Assembly (NCBI GenBank): GCA_947470805.1
Contig: CANIVU010000098.1
Span: 1 to 33,805 of the forward strand
DNA from: Acidobacteriota bacterium
GTDB taxonomy: Bacteria; Acidobacteriota; Terriglobia; Bryobacterales; Bryobacteraceae
Direction: 5' to 3'
Length of the DNA: 33,805 nt
Part shown: positions 15,246 to 23,547 of the stretch, one piece after another
Layout: the number at the start of each line of letters is the position of its first letter
Numbering within the stretch: position 1 is the first letter of the stretch
The notes under the pieces: model-generated
Databases searched by the model: none
Seen by the model: the letters and a program-made list of their open reading frames with translations, nothing else
What the model was told of the DNA's origin: nothing
Program-made: the position numbers and the translations under genes

Positions 15246-16868
15246 ATGAAGATTCTGAGTCTCGTCATGATGACGGCTGTAGGCGCAACAGCCTGGGCGC
15301 AAGGGTGGAAGGTAATCGGGTGGAACGACCTGGGCATGCATTGTGTGGATGGAAAGGATTACTCCATTTATTCCATCCTGCCCCCCTTCAACACCTTCCA
15401 TGCGCAGGTGGTGAACAGCTCCGGCAAGCTGGTGAAATCCGGCGTCACCCTGACCTATCAGGCGGTAGCCGATTCCACCGGCTCCATCAACAAAACCTCC
15501 GTCGGCAAGACCACCTTCTGGCAATTCGCCCAGCCGCTCTACGGCGCCGCGCTTGCGCCTGATAAAGGCCTCGCCGGCTTCGCCATGCCCGGTGCCGCCA
15601 ATACCCCGCAGCGCATGCGCTTCGATTCCCCCTTCGCCTGGTTCACTGGCGAAGGCGTCCCCATCCTCCCCTATGACGACAAGGGCAAAAAGAACTTCTA
15701 CCCCATGATGCGCCTCACCGCGCGCAACACGGCCGGCACCGCGCTCGCCTTCACCGACATCGTCCTGCCCGTCTCCGACGAAATGAACTGCCTGGCCTGC
15801 CACGCCTCCGGCTCCACCAGCACCGCGCGCCCCGACGCCGGCTGGGCCTTCCTCACCGATCCGGAAAAGGACTACAAGCGCAACGTCCTCCGCCTGCACG
15901 ATGAGCGCGAAGCCAACAACCCCACCTTCCGCAACGCGCTCGCCAAAGTCGGCCTGAACCTCGCCGGCCTCTCCGCCACCGTCGACGCCGGCCGCCCCGT
16001 TCTCTGCGCGTCCTGCCACGGTTCCAACGCCCTCCCCGGCACCGGCATCGCCGGCATCGGCCCGCTCACCAAGGCCATCCACACCCGCCATGCCAACGTC
16101 GTCGATCCCACCAACTTCCTCACGCTCGACGCCGCCAACAACCGCTCCGCCTGCTACCGCTGCCACCCCGGCTCGGAAACAAAATGTCTCCGCGGCGCCA
16201 TGGGCAATGCCACCCAGCCTGACGGCACCATGACCATGCAGTGCCAAAGCTGCCACGGCAACATGAGCGCCGTCGGCGCCTCCAACCGCAACGGCTGGCT
16301 GCAGGAGCCCTCCTGCCAGAACTGCCACACCGGCACGGCCGTCAAGAACAACGGGCAAATCCGCTACACCGAAGCCTCCGTTGGCGGCGCCCCGCGCGTC
16401 CCCGTGGACCGTACCTTCGCCACCAACGCCAACGTGCCCGTTGCCGGTTCCGATCTGTACCGCTTCTCCAAGGGCCACGGCGGTCTGCAGTGTTCGGCCT
16501 GCCACGGCTCCACCCACGCCGAGTTCCCCAGCTCCCATGTGAACGATAACGTCCAGTCCATCAAACTGCAGGGCTACGCCGGCACGGTTGCCGAATGTTC
16601 CGCCTGCCACTCCACGGTTCCCTCCACGGTCACCGGCGGCCCCCACGGCCTCCATCCCATCGGCCAGAGCTGGGTCGGCAAACACGGCGATGCCGCCGAA
16701 AAGAATGCCGCCCAATGTCAGGCTTGCCACGGTGTCGATTACCGCGGCACCGTCCTATCCGCCACCCGCACCGCGCGCAGCTTCCAAACCGAACGCGGTA
16801 CGAAAACGTTCGCCAAGGGAACGCAAGTTACCTGCTACCAGTGCCACAACGGCCCTCACGGCGGGTAA
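15246..16868 (+). CDS. periplasmic nonahaem c-type cytochrome
   Basis: A 540-residue exported cytochrome. Signal peptide MKILSLVMMTAVGATAWA; AGGAGG six bases before the ATG. After a haem-free first third (which contains VIGWNDLGMHCVDGKDYS, a sequence also familiar from multihaem cytochromes of metal-reducing bacteria) come nine CxxCH motifs: CLACH (182), CASCH, CYRCH, CQSCH, CQNCH, CSACH, CSACH, CQACH and CYQCH ending at the C-terminus. It would carry electrons in the periplasm or at the cell surface; electron donor and acceptor are unknown. It is transcribed alone and converges on an ECF sigma gene with 3 bases between the stop codons. Its terminator lies inside the sigma gene. Confidence 0.92.
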   Translation: MKILSLVMMTAVGATAWAQGWKVIGWNDLGMHCVDGKDYSIYSILPPFNTFHAQVVNSSGKLVKSGVTLTYQAVADSTGSINKTSVGKTTFWQFAQPLYGAALAPDKGLAGFAMPGAANTPQRMRFDSPFAWFTGEGVPILPYDDKGKKNFYPMMRLTARNTAGTALAFTDIVLPVSDEMNCLACHASGSTSTARPDAGWAFLTDPEKDYKRNVLRLHDEREANNPTFRNALAKVGLNLAGLSATVDAGRPVLCASCHGSNALPGTGIAGIGPLTKAIHTRHANVVDPTNFLTLDAANNRSACYRCHPGSETKCLRGAMGNATQPDGTMTMQCQSCHGNMSAVGASNRNGWLQEPSCQNCHTGTAVKNNGQIRYTEASVGGAPRVPVDRTFATNANVPVAGSDLYRFSKGHGGLQCSACHGSTHAEFPSSHVNDNVQSIKLQGYAGTVAECSACHSTVPSTVTGGPHGLHPIGQSWVGKHGDAAEKNAAQCQACHGVDYRGTVLSATRTARSFQTERGTKTFAKGTQVTCYQCHNGPHGG

Positions 16869-16871
16869 AAC

Positions 16872-17423
16872 TTACACAACGCGCCCGGCCAGCTGTTCAT
16901 GAATCGCTTGCCGGGCGCGTTTCAATCTGCCTTTCACCGCCTCTGCGCTGATGCCTACAACCTCGGCCGTTTCCTCCGTCGTCATGCCCTCCACCGTCCG
17001 CAACAGGAACACCATCAACTGCTCCTCCGGCAGGTGCGCCACCGCCGCGTAGAACTGCCGGATCGTCGCGCCGTTTTCCATGCAACGCGCAAGGAAAGCG
17101 GTCTCGATATGCGGGTCGATCGAAACCTCCCGCGGCGCCGTTTTATTGGCCCCCCGCCGCTTCATCATGCAAACATTGCGGGCGATCCGGAACGCCCAAG
17201 GGCGCAGCCTCGACGGCTCCCGCAACTCGCTGATGTGGTCGTGCAGCTTCAGCAGCGTGTCCTGCACCACCTCCTCGGCGTCTTCCCGCTGCCGGCAAAT
17301 CAGCAGGCTGTAGTGCAGCAGCCGGCGGCCAAAGGCGATGGCAAATTCCTCAAACGCCGCTGCGTCTCCATTGCGGATGCGCTCGGCCAGCTGGATCTCG
17401 CGGGCTTGATCGAGCTTGGACAT
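16872..17423 (-). CDS. ECF-family RNA polymerase sigma factor
   Basis: A 183-residue sigma-70 family protein of the extracytoplasmic-function type. Region 2 is around residues 35-85: [23 protein letters not shown], then [16 protein letters not shown] with basic residues behind it. Region 4 is around 125-175, with [41 protein letters not shown] as helix-turn-helix. There is no region 3, as expected. No anti-sigma factor lies next to it: the neighbours are a cytochrome (convergent) and an oxidoreductase (divergent, 55 bases away). Its target promoters cannot be inferred. The last codons overlap a hairpin that probably terminates the cytochrome transcript. Confidence 0.92.
   Translation of the reverse strand: MSKLDQAREIQLAERIRNGDAAAFEEFAIAFGRRLLHYSLLICRQREDAEEVVQDTLLKLHDHISELREPSRLRPWAFRIARNVCMMKRRGANKTAPREVSIDPHIETAFLARCMENGATIRQFYAAVAHLPEEQLMVFLLRTVEGMTTEETAEVVGISAEAVKGRLKRARQAIHEQLAGRVV
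16880..16924 (+). terminator. terminator of the cytochrome gene, inside the sigma factor coding region
   Basis: CGCGCCCGGC (16880-16889) and GCCGGGCGCG (16910-16919) form a perfect 10-bp stem with a 20-base loop, followed on the plus strand by TTTC. It begins 12 bases after the cytochrome stop and lies entirely within the 3' end of the convergent sigma gene. The U-run is short. Confidence 0.6.
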
Positions 17424-17478
17424 GACTCATTACAAGATGCAAACGCATCGCCAAAGTGACAACGGCTACGATGGACAG

Positions 17479-18405
17479 ATGCTCAACTGGTTAGTCGCGG
17501 GCGTCGGCGATATCGCCACCCGCCGCGTCCTCCCCGCCATCCTCGCCGAATCCCGCTCCCGCCTCCACGCCGTCGTCACCTCCCAACCCGCCAAAGCGCA
17601 GGCCTACGGCGTCCCCGGCTACGCCAACTTCAACGACACCCTGGCCGACCCCGCCATCCACGCCGTCTACATCGCCACCCCCGTCGCCCTCCATCACCCC
17701 TCCCTCCTGGCCGCCCTGCAAGCTGGCAAACACGTCCTCTGCGAAAAGCCCACGGCCATGAACTACGCCCAGGCGCAGGAGATGGCCGCCGCCTCCGCCG
17801 CCCACCCAAATCTCGTCTGCGCCGTCGCCTACTACCGCCGCCGCTACGCCAAGGTCATGGAAGCCAAACGCCTTCTCGATGCCGGCGCCATCGGCCAGCC
17901 CGTCCTCGCCGAGTTGAACTGCCATAGCTGGTTCAACCCCACCGACGGCCACCGCTCCTGGCTCGTCGATCCCACCCTCGCCGGCGGCGGCCCGTCTTAT
18001 GACATCGCCAGCCACCGCATCGATCTGCTCAATTTCTTCCTCGGCACCCCCACCCGCGCCACCGGGTTCCGTTCCAACGCCGTCCACACCTACGCCGTGG
18101 AAGATAACGCCACCGTCATCGCGGACTACCCCAACGGCGCCCGTGGAATAGTAGACGTCCGCTGGCACAGCCGTGTCGAACGCGACGCCTGCCGCATCAT
18201 CGGTACCGACGGCGAGTTAAATCTCGACCCCCTCAACGGCCCCCTCCTCCGCACCCCCACCGGCGATTTGCACCTCCCCGCACCCGAAAACCTGCATTTC
18301 CCGCTGATTGCAGACTTCGTCGATGCCGTTTTGGACGGGAAAAAGCCCGCCTGCCCCATCGCCGAGGCGATTTCGACTGATTGGGTGACCAGTCAAATAC
18401 GATAA
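17479..18405 (+). CDS. Gfo/Idh/MocA family NAD(P)-dependent oxidoreductase
   Basis: A 308-residue dehydrogenase. The N-terminal Rossmann domain is [18 protein letters not shown], then [33 protein letters not shown]; the EKP lysine is the conserved catalytic/cofactor residue of the family. The C-terminal alpha/beta domain contains [21 protein letters not shown], whose D-x3-H region supplies the substrate-binding histidine. Members act on sugars, inositols or related polyols, and the specificity here cannot be told. ATG 17479 is preferred because it starts directly at the first beta strand; the frame upstream adds residues without homology and runs into the sigma gene start. It is divergent from the sigma gene and lies 72 bases before the 2-oxoglutarate dehydrogenase gene. 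Confidence 0.88.
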   Translation: MLNWLVAGVGDIATRRVLPAILAESRSRLHAVVTSQPAKAQAYGVPGYANFNDTLADPAIHAVYIATPVALHHPSLLAALQAGKHVLCEKPTAMNYAQAQEMAAASAAHPNLVCAVAYYRRRYAKVMEAKRLLDAGAIGQPVLAELNCHSWFNPTDGHRSWLVDPTLAGGGPSYDIASHRIDLLNFFLGTPTRATGFRSNAVHTYAVEDNATVIADYPNGARGIVDVRWHSRVERDACRIIGTDGELNLDPLNGPLLRTPTGDLHLPAPENLHFPLIADFVDAVLDGKKPACPIAEAISTDWVTSQIR

Positions 18406-18418
18406 GATGAATATGGAA

Positions 18419-18449
18419 AGGCGCGCCTTTCGTGCGCCTTCGCGCGCCT
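18419..18449 (+). other. hairpin between oxidoreductase and 2-oxoglutarate dehydrogenase genes
   Basis: AGGCGCGC (18419-18426) and GCGCGCCT (18442-18449) pair over eight bases around a 15-base loop that repeats GCGCCTT. No U-run follows, so it is not a typical intrinsic terminator. It could be an RNA end-stabilising or regulatory structure ahead of the gene starting at 18478, which lacks a recognisable ribosome binding site. Confidence 0.4.
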
Positions 18450-18477
18450 ACATCTCCCCCAAAATAACCACATTCCC

Positions 18478-21400
18478 ATGTCGGACAGCACCAAGATCGA
18501 CGTCAACAGTTGGCTGGAAGAAGAACTGTACCAGCAGTACCTGCATAACCATTCGTTCGTGGACGCAGCCTGGCAAAGCGAATTTGCCGGCGAAGCGCCG
18601 TCGAATGGCGCCGCGGTAGCCACTCCTGTGGCCCCGGTTCCGCCGCCCGCGCCGGCTCCCGCGCCCGCGCCCGCGGCTCCTCCGCCCGTGGCCCCTGCTC
18701 CGCCCACTCCTGTTGCCGCGCCCGTCCCGGTCCCGCCGCTGGCGCCCGTTGCACCCCCGACTCCCCCCGCGGCCCCTGCCGCCCCCCAGAATCAGCAAGT
18801 GACAAAAACCGAATCCACCGTACAGACCAGCCAACCAGGCTCCAAAGACGTCGACTCTTCCGAACAGCTCGTGCCGTTGCGCGGTACTGCGCTCCGCATC
18901 GCCGAGAACATGGTGCTCTCGCTGTCGGTTCCCACCGCCACCAGCCAACGTTCCATCCCCGTCAAGGTGATCGACGAGAATCGCCGCATCATCAACCAGC
19001 ACCGCACGGTGCTCGGCCTCTCCAAGATCTCCTACACCCACCTCATCGGCTGGGCCATCGTGAAATCTCTGGAGACGGTCCCCTCCCTGAACTCTTCCTA
19101 CACCGAAAATAATGGCGAAGCGTTCAAGGTGGTGCGCAACCACGTCAATCTCGGCCTCGCCATCGATCTGCCTTCCCGCGACGGCGGCCGTTCGCTCGTC
19201 GTGCCCAGCATCAAAAACGCCGGGTCCATGAACTTCGCCGAGTTCCTGAAGTCCTATGACGATCTGGTCGCACGCGGCCGCAAAGGCAAGCTGACGCTCC
19301 CGGACTTCCAGGGCACCACCCTTTCGCTCACCAATCCCGGCACCATGGGCACGGTCGGCTCCATCCCGCGCCTCATGCCGGGCCAGGGCTGCATCATCGC
19401 CACCGGCGCCATGGACTTCCCGGCTGAATTCATGGGCGTCGCGCCGGAAATGCGCGCCATGCTCGGCCTCGGCAAGGTGATGACGGTCACCTGTACCTAC
19501 GATCACCGCATCATCCAGGGTGCCGAAAGCGGCGCCTTCCTCGGCAAGCTGCAAGGCCTGCTGCAGGGTGAAGACAACTTCTACGACACCATCTTTACCG
19601 ACCTGCGCATGCCGCACAAGCCGGTGAAGTGGGAAGCCGATCGCGCCGTTGCCCCGCGCCAGACGGCCATGCGCCAGGTGGAGATCAGCAAAGAATCCAG
19701 CATTCTTCAGTTGATCAACGCCTATCGAGTCCGCGGCCACCTCATTGCCGATCTCGATCCACTCGGCGCCGAATCGCACTACCATCCGGAGCTCGATCCG
19801 GCCCATTACGGCCTCACCATTTGGGATCTCGACCGTGAATTCGTCACCGGCTCCCTCGGCCAGGAATTGGGCGAAGGCGCCGCGCACATGGTGCTCACGC
19901 TCCGCGAAATCCTGGAAACGCTCCGTCAAACCTACTGCGGCAAGATCGGCGCCGAGTACATGTACATCCAGTCGCCGGAGCAGAAAACCTGGCTCCAGCA
20001 GCGCATGGAAACCAATAAGTACACGCTGCCCACCGCGGACCGGACCCGCATTCTCGAACGTCTCCACGAAGCCGAAGGCTTTGAATCCTTCCTTGGCACC
20101 CGCTTCGTCGGCACCAAGCGCTTCGGTCTGGAAGGTGGCGAATCGGCCATCGCCATCTGTGACGAAATCTGTGAACGCGCCGCCGACGCCGCCGTGCACG
20201 AAATCGTCATCGGCATGGCCCACCGCGGCCGCCTGAACGTTCTCACCAACATCATCGGCAAGAAGCCGGAGCAGATTCTCTCCGAATTCGAAGGCAACCC
20301 CACCGAGGGCAGCACGCAGGGCTCCGGCGATGTGAAGTACCACTTGGGCGCCACCGGCGTCCGCCGTGCGGTCTCCGCGCGCGAAATCGTCGTCAGCCTC
20401 GCGCCCAACCCGTCGCACCTGGAAGCCGTCAATCCGGTTGTCGAAGGCGTTGTCCGTCCCAAGCAGGATCGCCTCGGTGACCTCAAGCGCGAACGCGTCA
20501 TTCCGTTGTTGATCCACGGCGACGCCGCCTTCGCCGGCCAGGGTGTTGTTGCCGAAACGCTCAACATGTCCCAGCTCGACGGCTACACCACCGGCGGCAC
20601 CATCCATCTGGTCATCAACAACCAGATCGGCTTCACCACCCGCCCCGACGACAGCCGCAGCTCCATCTACGCCACCGATATCGCCCGCGCCGTCGACGCC
20701 CCGGTCTTCCACGTCAACGGGGACGATCCGGAAGCCTGCGCCCACGTCGCCCGCTTCGCCTACGAGTTCCGCCAGCGGTTTAAGAAGGATGTCGTCATCG
20801 ACATGATCTGCTACCGCCGGCACGGCCACAACGAGGCCGACGATCCCAGCTACACCCAGCCGATCATGTATCGCAAGATCAAGGCGCACCCCAGCGTCGC
20901 CACGATCTACTCCGATCGTCTGGTGCGTGAAAAGGTCGTCACGCAGGAAGACGTCGACCGCATTCGAAAAGCCATCAACCTGCGCCTCTCCGACGCCCAC
21001 GCCCGCGCGCAGCAGAACGCCCAGCAACTGGAATACCAGGAACTGGCCATCGTCGACGAAACGGCCGTGCGCCGCGAAATCCCGCAAACCGCCTCGGATT
21101 TCGCCACGCTCCAACGCGTCGTCTCCGGCTCCACGGTCTTCCCGGAAGATTTCCACGTCCATCCCAAGCTGGAAAAGTTCCTCGCCACCCGTCGCAACAT
21201 CCTCGACGGCGGCACGCTCGATTGGGCAGCCGCCGAAGCCATGGCCTTCGGCAGCCTGGTCCTCGAAGGCACGCCTGTCCGCCTCTCCGGTCAGGACTGT
21301 GGCCGCGGCACCTTCAGCCAGCGCCATCTGGTCTTCCACGATTCGGAAACCGGTGCGCCCTACATCCCCATGCAGCATCTCGCCCCCAACCAGGCGAAGT

Positions 21401-22311
21401 TCGAAGTGTGGGATTCCAGCCTGAGCGAATACGCCGTCATGGGCTTTGAGTTCGGCTACTCGGTGGCCGATCCGTTGAGCCTCGTCATGTGGGAAGGGCA
21501 ATTTGGCGATTTCGTCAACGGCGCCCAGATCATGATCGATCAGTTCATCTCCTGCTCGTACTCCAAGTGGGGCCAGCCCAGCGGGCTGGTGCTCCTGCTC
21601 CCGCACGGCCAGGAAGGCCAAGGTCCGGAACACAGCTCCGCCCGCCTGGAGCGGTTCCTCACCCTCTGCGCCGAAGAGAATATGCAGGTGGTCAACCCCA
21701 CCACGCCCGCCCAGTATTTCCACCTCCTCCGCCGCCAGATGCACGGTGGCGAGGATCGTCGCGGCATGCGCAAACCGCTCATCGTCATGACGCCCAAGAG
21801 CCTGCTCCGGCACCTGAAGGCCACCTCGACGCTGAACGATCTCACCAGCGGCGGTTTCCGCGAAATCATCGGCGACAACAACATGATGGCCGCCGACGAA
21901 GTCCGGCGCGTCCTGCTCACCAGCGGCAAGATCTACTACGAACTCGCCGACCAGCGTGAAAAGCTCGCCGCCCAGAACGTCGCCCTCATCCGACTCGAAC
22001 AGTACTACCCGTTCCCCAAGGCGGAACTGCAGGACGTCCTCATGCGCTACCCGGTCACCGCCGAAGTCTGCTGGGTCCAGGAAGAACCGCAAAACATGGG
22101 CGCCTGGCGCTTCGTTCGCGAACATATCCAGCCCATTCTCGACCCCGCACGCCGCACGCTCCGCTACATCGGCCGCGCCGAATCGGCCAGCCCGGCGCCC
22201 GGCTCGCTCAAGCGCCACCAGGCCGAACAGCACGAGATCCTCATGGAGTCGTTCAGCAACGACCCCACGCCCCGCGCCAAAACCCGCCTCGTGGTTCGGC
22301 GCAAACGCTAA
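18478..22311 (+). CDS. kgd: 2-oxoglutarate dehydrogenase E1 with fused E2-like acyltransferase domain (Kgd/OdhA type)
   Basis: A 1277-residue thiamine-diphosphate enzyme that decarboxylates 2-oxoglutarate in the TCA cycle. Domains: a short E1 N-terminal helix (SWLEEELYQQYL, about 11-22), an Ala/Pro linker (about 43-105), an E2-type succinyltransferase catalytic domain (about 120-370, active-site DHRIIQGAESG at 342-352) and the E1 core (about 400-1277). The core holds GDDPEAC from 748 (ThDP/metal site) and YRRHGHNEADDPSYTQP at 779-795. No lipoyl domain is present, so the lipoyl carrier and E3 must come from other proteins. This arrangement is that of mycobacterial Kgd and corynebacterial OdhA. 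The ATG is chosen because the N-terminal helix follows at once; no Shine-Dalgarno sequence is visible. The stop codon abuts the stop of the next, convergent gene with no gap. Confidence 0.95.
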   Translation: MSDSTKIDVNSWLEEELYQQYLHNHSFVDAAWQSEFAGEAPSNGAAVATPVAPVPPPAPAPAPAPAAPPPVAPAPPTPVAAPVPVPPLAPVAPPTPPAAPAAPQNQQVTKTESTVQTSQPGSKDVDSSEQLVPLRGTALRIAENMVLSLSVPTATSQRSIPVKVIDENRRIINQHRTVLGLSKISYTHLIGWAIVKSLETVPSLNSSYTENNGEAFKVVRNHVNLGLAIDLPSRDGGRSLVVPSIKNAGSMNFAEFLKSYDDLVARGRKGKLTLPDFQGTTLSLTNPGTMGTVGSIPRLMPGQGCIIATGAMDFPAEFMGVAPEMRAMLGLGKVMTVTCTYDHRIIQGAESGAFLGKLQGLLQGEDNFYDTIFTDLRMPHKPVKWEADRAVAPRQTAMRQVEISKESSILQLINAYRVRGHLIADLDPLGAESHYHPELDPAHYGLTIWDLDREFVTGSLGQELGEGAAHMVLTLREILETLRQTYCGKIGAEYMYIQSPEQKTWLQQRMETNKYTLPTADRTRILERLHEAEGFESFLGTRFVGTKRFGLEGGESAIAICDEICERAADAAVHEIVIGMAHRGRLNVLTNIIGKKPEQILSEFEGNPTEGSTQGSGDVKYHLGATGVRRAVSAREIVVSLAPNPSHLEAVNPVVEGVVRPKQDRLGDLKRERVIPLLIHGDAAFAGQGVVAETLNMSQLDGYTTGGTIHLVINNQIGFTTRPDDSRSSIYATDIARAVDAPVFHVNGDDPEACAHVARFAYEFRQRFKKDVVIDMICYRRHGHNEADDPSYTQPIMYRKIKAHPSVATIYSDRLVREKVVTQEDVDRIRKAINLRLSDAHARAQQNAQQLEYQELAIVDETAVRREIPQTASDFATLQRVVSGSTVFPEDFHVHPKLEKFLATRRNILDGGTLDWAAAEAMAFGSLVLEGTPVRLSGQDCGRGTFSQRHLVFHDSETGAPYIPMQHLAPNQAKFEVWDSSLSEYAVMGFEFGYSVADPLSLVMWEGQFGDFVNGAQIMIDQFISCSYSKWGQPSGLVLLLPHGQEGQGPEHSSARLERFLTLCAEENMQVVNPTTPAQYFHLLRRQMHGGEDRRGMRKPLIVMTPKSLLRHLKATSTLNDLTSGGFREIIGDNNMMAADEVRRVLLTSGKIYYELADQREKLAAQNVALIRLEQYYPFPKAELQDVLMRYPVTAEVCWVQEEPQNMGAWRFVREHIQPILDPARRTLRYIGRAESASPAPGSLKRHQAEQHEILMESFSNDPTPRAKTRLVVRRKR

Positions 22312-23109
22312 CTACCACTTCCCGCCGGCCAGCTCCTTTACCTCTTTTTCGGTGAGCGGCCGGCGGAACGTTGCAATATCGTCCATCAGCCCCGTGTAGT
22401 TGATGCCCAGCCGGATGGTCGTATTCACCTTGTCCCAGTCGAAGATCTCTTTGATCCCGGTCTTCGTCCCCTGCGACTGGCCATTAACATATAGCGTTGC
22501 CGTCCCCGCCCCTTCGCCCAAGCCGGAATAAACAATCGCCACGTGCGTCCAAGCGTCACGCGTAAACGGCGGCTTGTTCACCACCACCAGCCGATTATTG
22601 AAGTCCGGGTTCTTGTCGCTCTCCGCATTAGTCGGATTCCACGCCTTCAGCGCCCCGAAGACACCCAGCCGGAAGTGCCGCGGTTTATCGTCTTTCGTAA
22701 AATCCACCCAAATGGCCGAGTTGTTATAGGCCTTGTCCGTCAATTGCAACGGGTCACAGAACCCCGGCGCCAAGTCCTGGTCCGGATCCAGCTTCAGCCA
22801 GAAGCTCAGCGTGCCCGACTGCAGGCCCACATTCCCATGCGCCTTGAAGTATACCGCCTTCGTGTTCTTCACCGGAAACTTCAACGCCCCGCCCTTCCGC
22901 CCGCCACTGGTCACCCACTCCACGCCCGACCCCTCCAGCCCCGGCACCGGCTTGTCCTTATAGGTAGCCGCGCTGTAGAGGTTCTTGTCCCCAACGCCGG
23001 TCTGCGCCGCCGTCCCCCCGTCAAAGGTAGCCCGGAACAGTACCTCCTTCTTCCAATTCGCGGCGCACAGGCCCGTCATGAACAACGAAAAAAGCAACAA
23101 AAAGCGCAT
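22312..23109 (-). CDS. secreted LamG/concanavalin-A-like domain protein
   Basis: A 265-residue exported protein. After a signal peptide (MRFLLLFSLFMTGLCA) the body has the beta-sandwich pattern of LamG/concanavalin-A-like proteins: VLFRATFDGG at the start, GTLSFWLKLDPD, AIWVDF, DAWTHVAIVYSG, TATLYVNGQSQGT, IRLGINYTGLMDDIATFRRPLTEKEVKEL. The last two segments are the typical end of the domain. Such proteins bind carbohydrates or form parts of extracellular enzymes; no catalytic domain is attached. ATG 23109 is chosen because it begins the signal peptide; a longer reading from 23187 would translate the palindromic repeat and is rejected. It is convergent with the dehydrogenase gene, stop against stop. 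Confidence 0.85.
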   Translation of the reverse strand: MRFLLLFSLFMTGLCAANWKKEVLFRATFDGGTAAQTGVGDKNLYSAATYKDKPVPGLEGSGVEWVTSGGRKGGALKFPVKNTKAVYFKAHGNVGLQSGTLSFWLKLDPDQDLAPGFCDPLQLTDKAYNNSAIWVDFTKDDKPRHFRLGVFGALKAWNPTNAESDKNPDFNNRLVVVNKPPFTRDAWTHVAIVYSGLGEGAGTATLYVNGQSQGTKTGIKEIFDWDKVNTTIRLGINYTGLMDDIATFRRPLTEKEVKELAGGKW

Positions 23110-23128
23110 AAAGCTACTATACAGCCCA

Positions 23129-23169
23129 GACAAATCCTGGGTGACTGTCACCCAGGATTTGTCCGATCC
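23129..23169. repeat. palindromic repeat, copy 1
   Basis: A perfect 35-base inverted repeat: GACAAATCCTGGGTGAC, one central T, then its exact complement ending at 23163, followed by CGATCCC. The same element with four paired substitutions recurs at 28102. This copy lies between two divergent genes (starts 23109 and 23209). Confidence 0.95.
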
Positions 23170-23208
23170 CTCCCGCGCGTGTCGCACTGCGTCATAATCG
23201 CAGTCAGC

Positions 23209-23547
23209 ATGCTACGCCGCATCCTTCTCACCGCCCTGCTCGCCCTCCCCGCCCTCGCCGCCGACATCACCGGCAAATGGAATGTCGCCGTCGACCTCGG
23301 TGGCCAAAGCGGAACCCCCAAGTTCACCTTCGAACAAAAAGGCGAAACCCTCACCGGCACCTACTCCGGCCAGCTCGGCGAATCCAAACTCACCGGCACC
23401 GTCAAAGGCGACGATGTCAGCTTCCAGTTCGAAACCTCCGGCATCAAGGTCACCTACATCGGCAAAGTCACCAGCCCCACCACCATGAAGGGCCAGGCCG
23501 ATTACGGCGGCCAGGCCGAGGGCACCTGGACCGCCAAAAAAGATTAA
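23209..23547 (+). CDS. small secreted beta-rich protein
   Basis: A 112-residue exported protein of unknown function. Signal peptide MLRRILLTALLALPALA, then about 95 residues of alternating strands: DITGKWNVAVDL, KFTFEQKGETLTGTYSG, KLTGTVKGDDVSFQF, KVTYIGKV, TMKGQADYGG and EGTWTAKK. The repeated G-T-x-x-G/K pattern with a W near both ends suggests a compact lipocalin- or avidin-like beta barrel, a type of small domain common in Acidobacteriota; this is a structural guess. The ATG at 23209 begins the signal peptide. Its TAA stop overlaps the TAA stop of the convergent enolase-superfamily gene, sharing the four bases TTAA (23544-23547). Confidence 0.75.
   Translation: MLRRILLTALLALPALAADITGKWNVAVDLGGQSGTPKFTFEQKGETLTGTYSGQLGESKLTGTVKGDDVSFQFETSGIKVTYIGKVTSPTTMKGQADYGGQAEGTWTAKKD

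Noticed and set aside
13740-16730. Minus-strand open frame of 996 codons
   Set aside because: Antisense to ilvA and the cytochrome gene, with a Gly/Ala/Val-rich low-complexity product typical of a shadow of G/C-ending codons. The sense strand has clear family motifs.
18448-22233. Minus-strand open frame of 1261 codons
   Set aside because: Exact shadow of the 2-oxoglutarate dehydrogenase gene in high-GC sequence; composition is unlike a real protein.
23110-23187. Extended N-terminus of the LamG protein through the palindrome
   Set aside because: It would translate the palindromic repeat ahead of a proper signal peptide; the ATG at 23109 fits export.
22543-23547. 334-codon plus-strand reading ending at the small secreted protein
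   Set aside because: The upstream two thirds are antisense to the LamG gene. The signal peptide begins at the internal ATG 23209.
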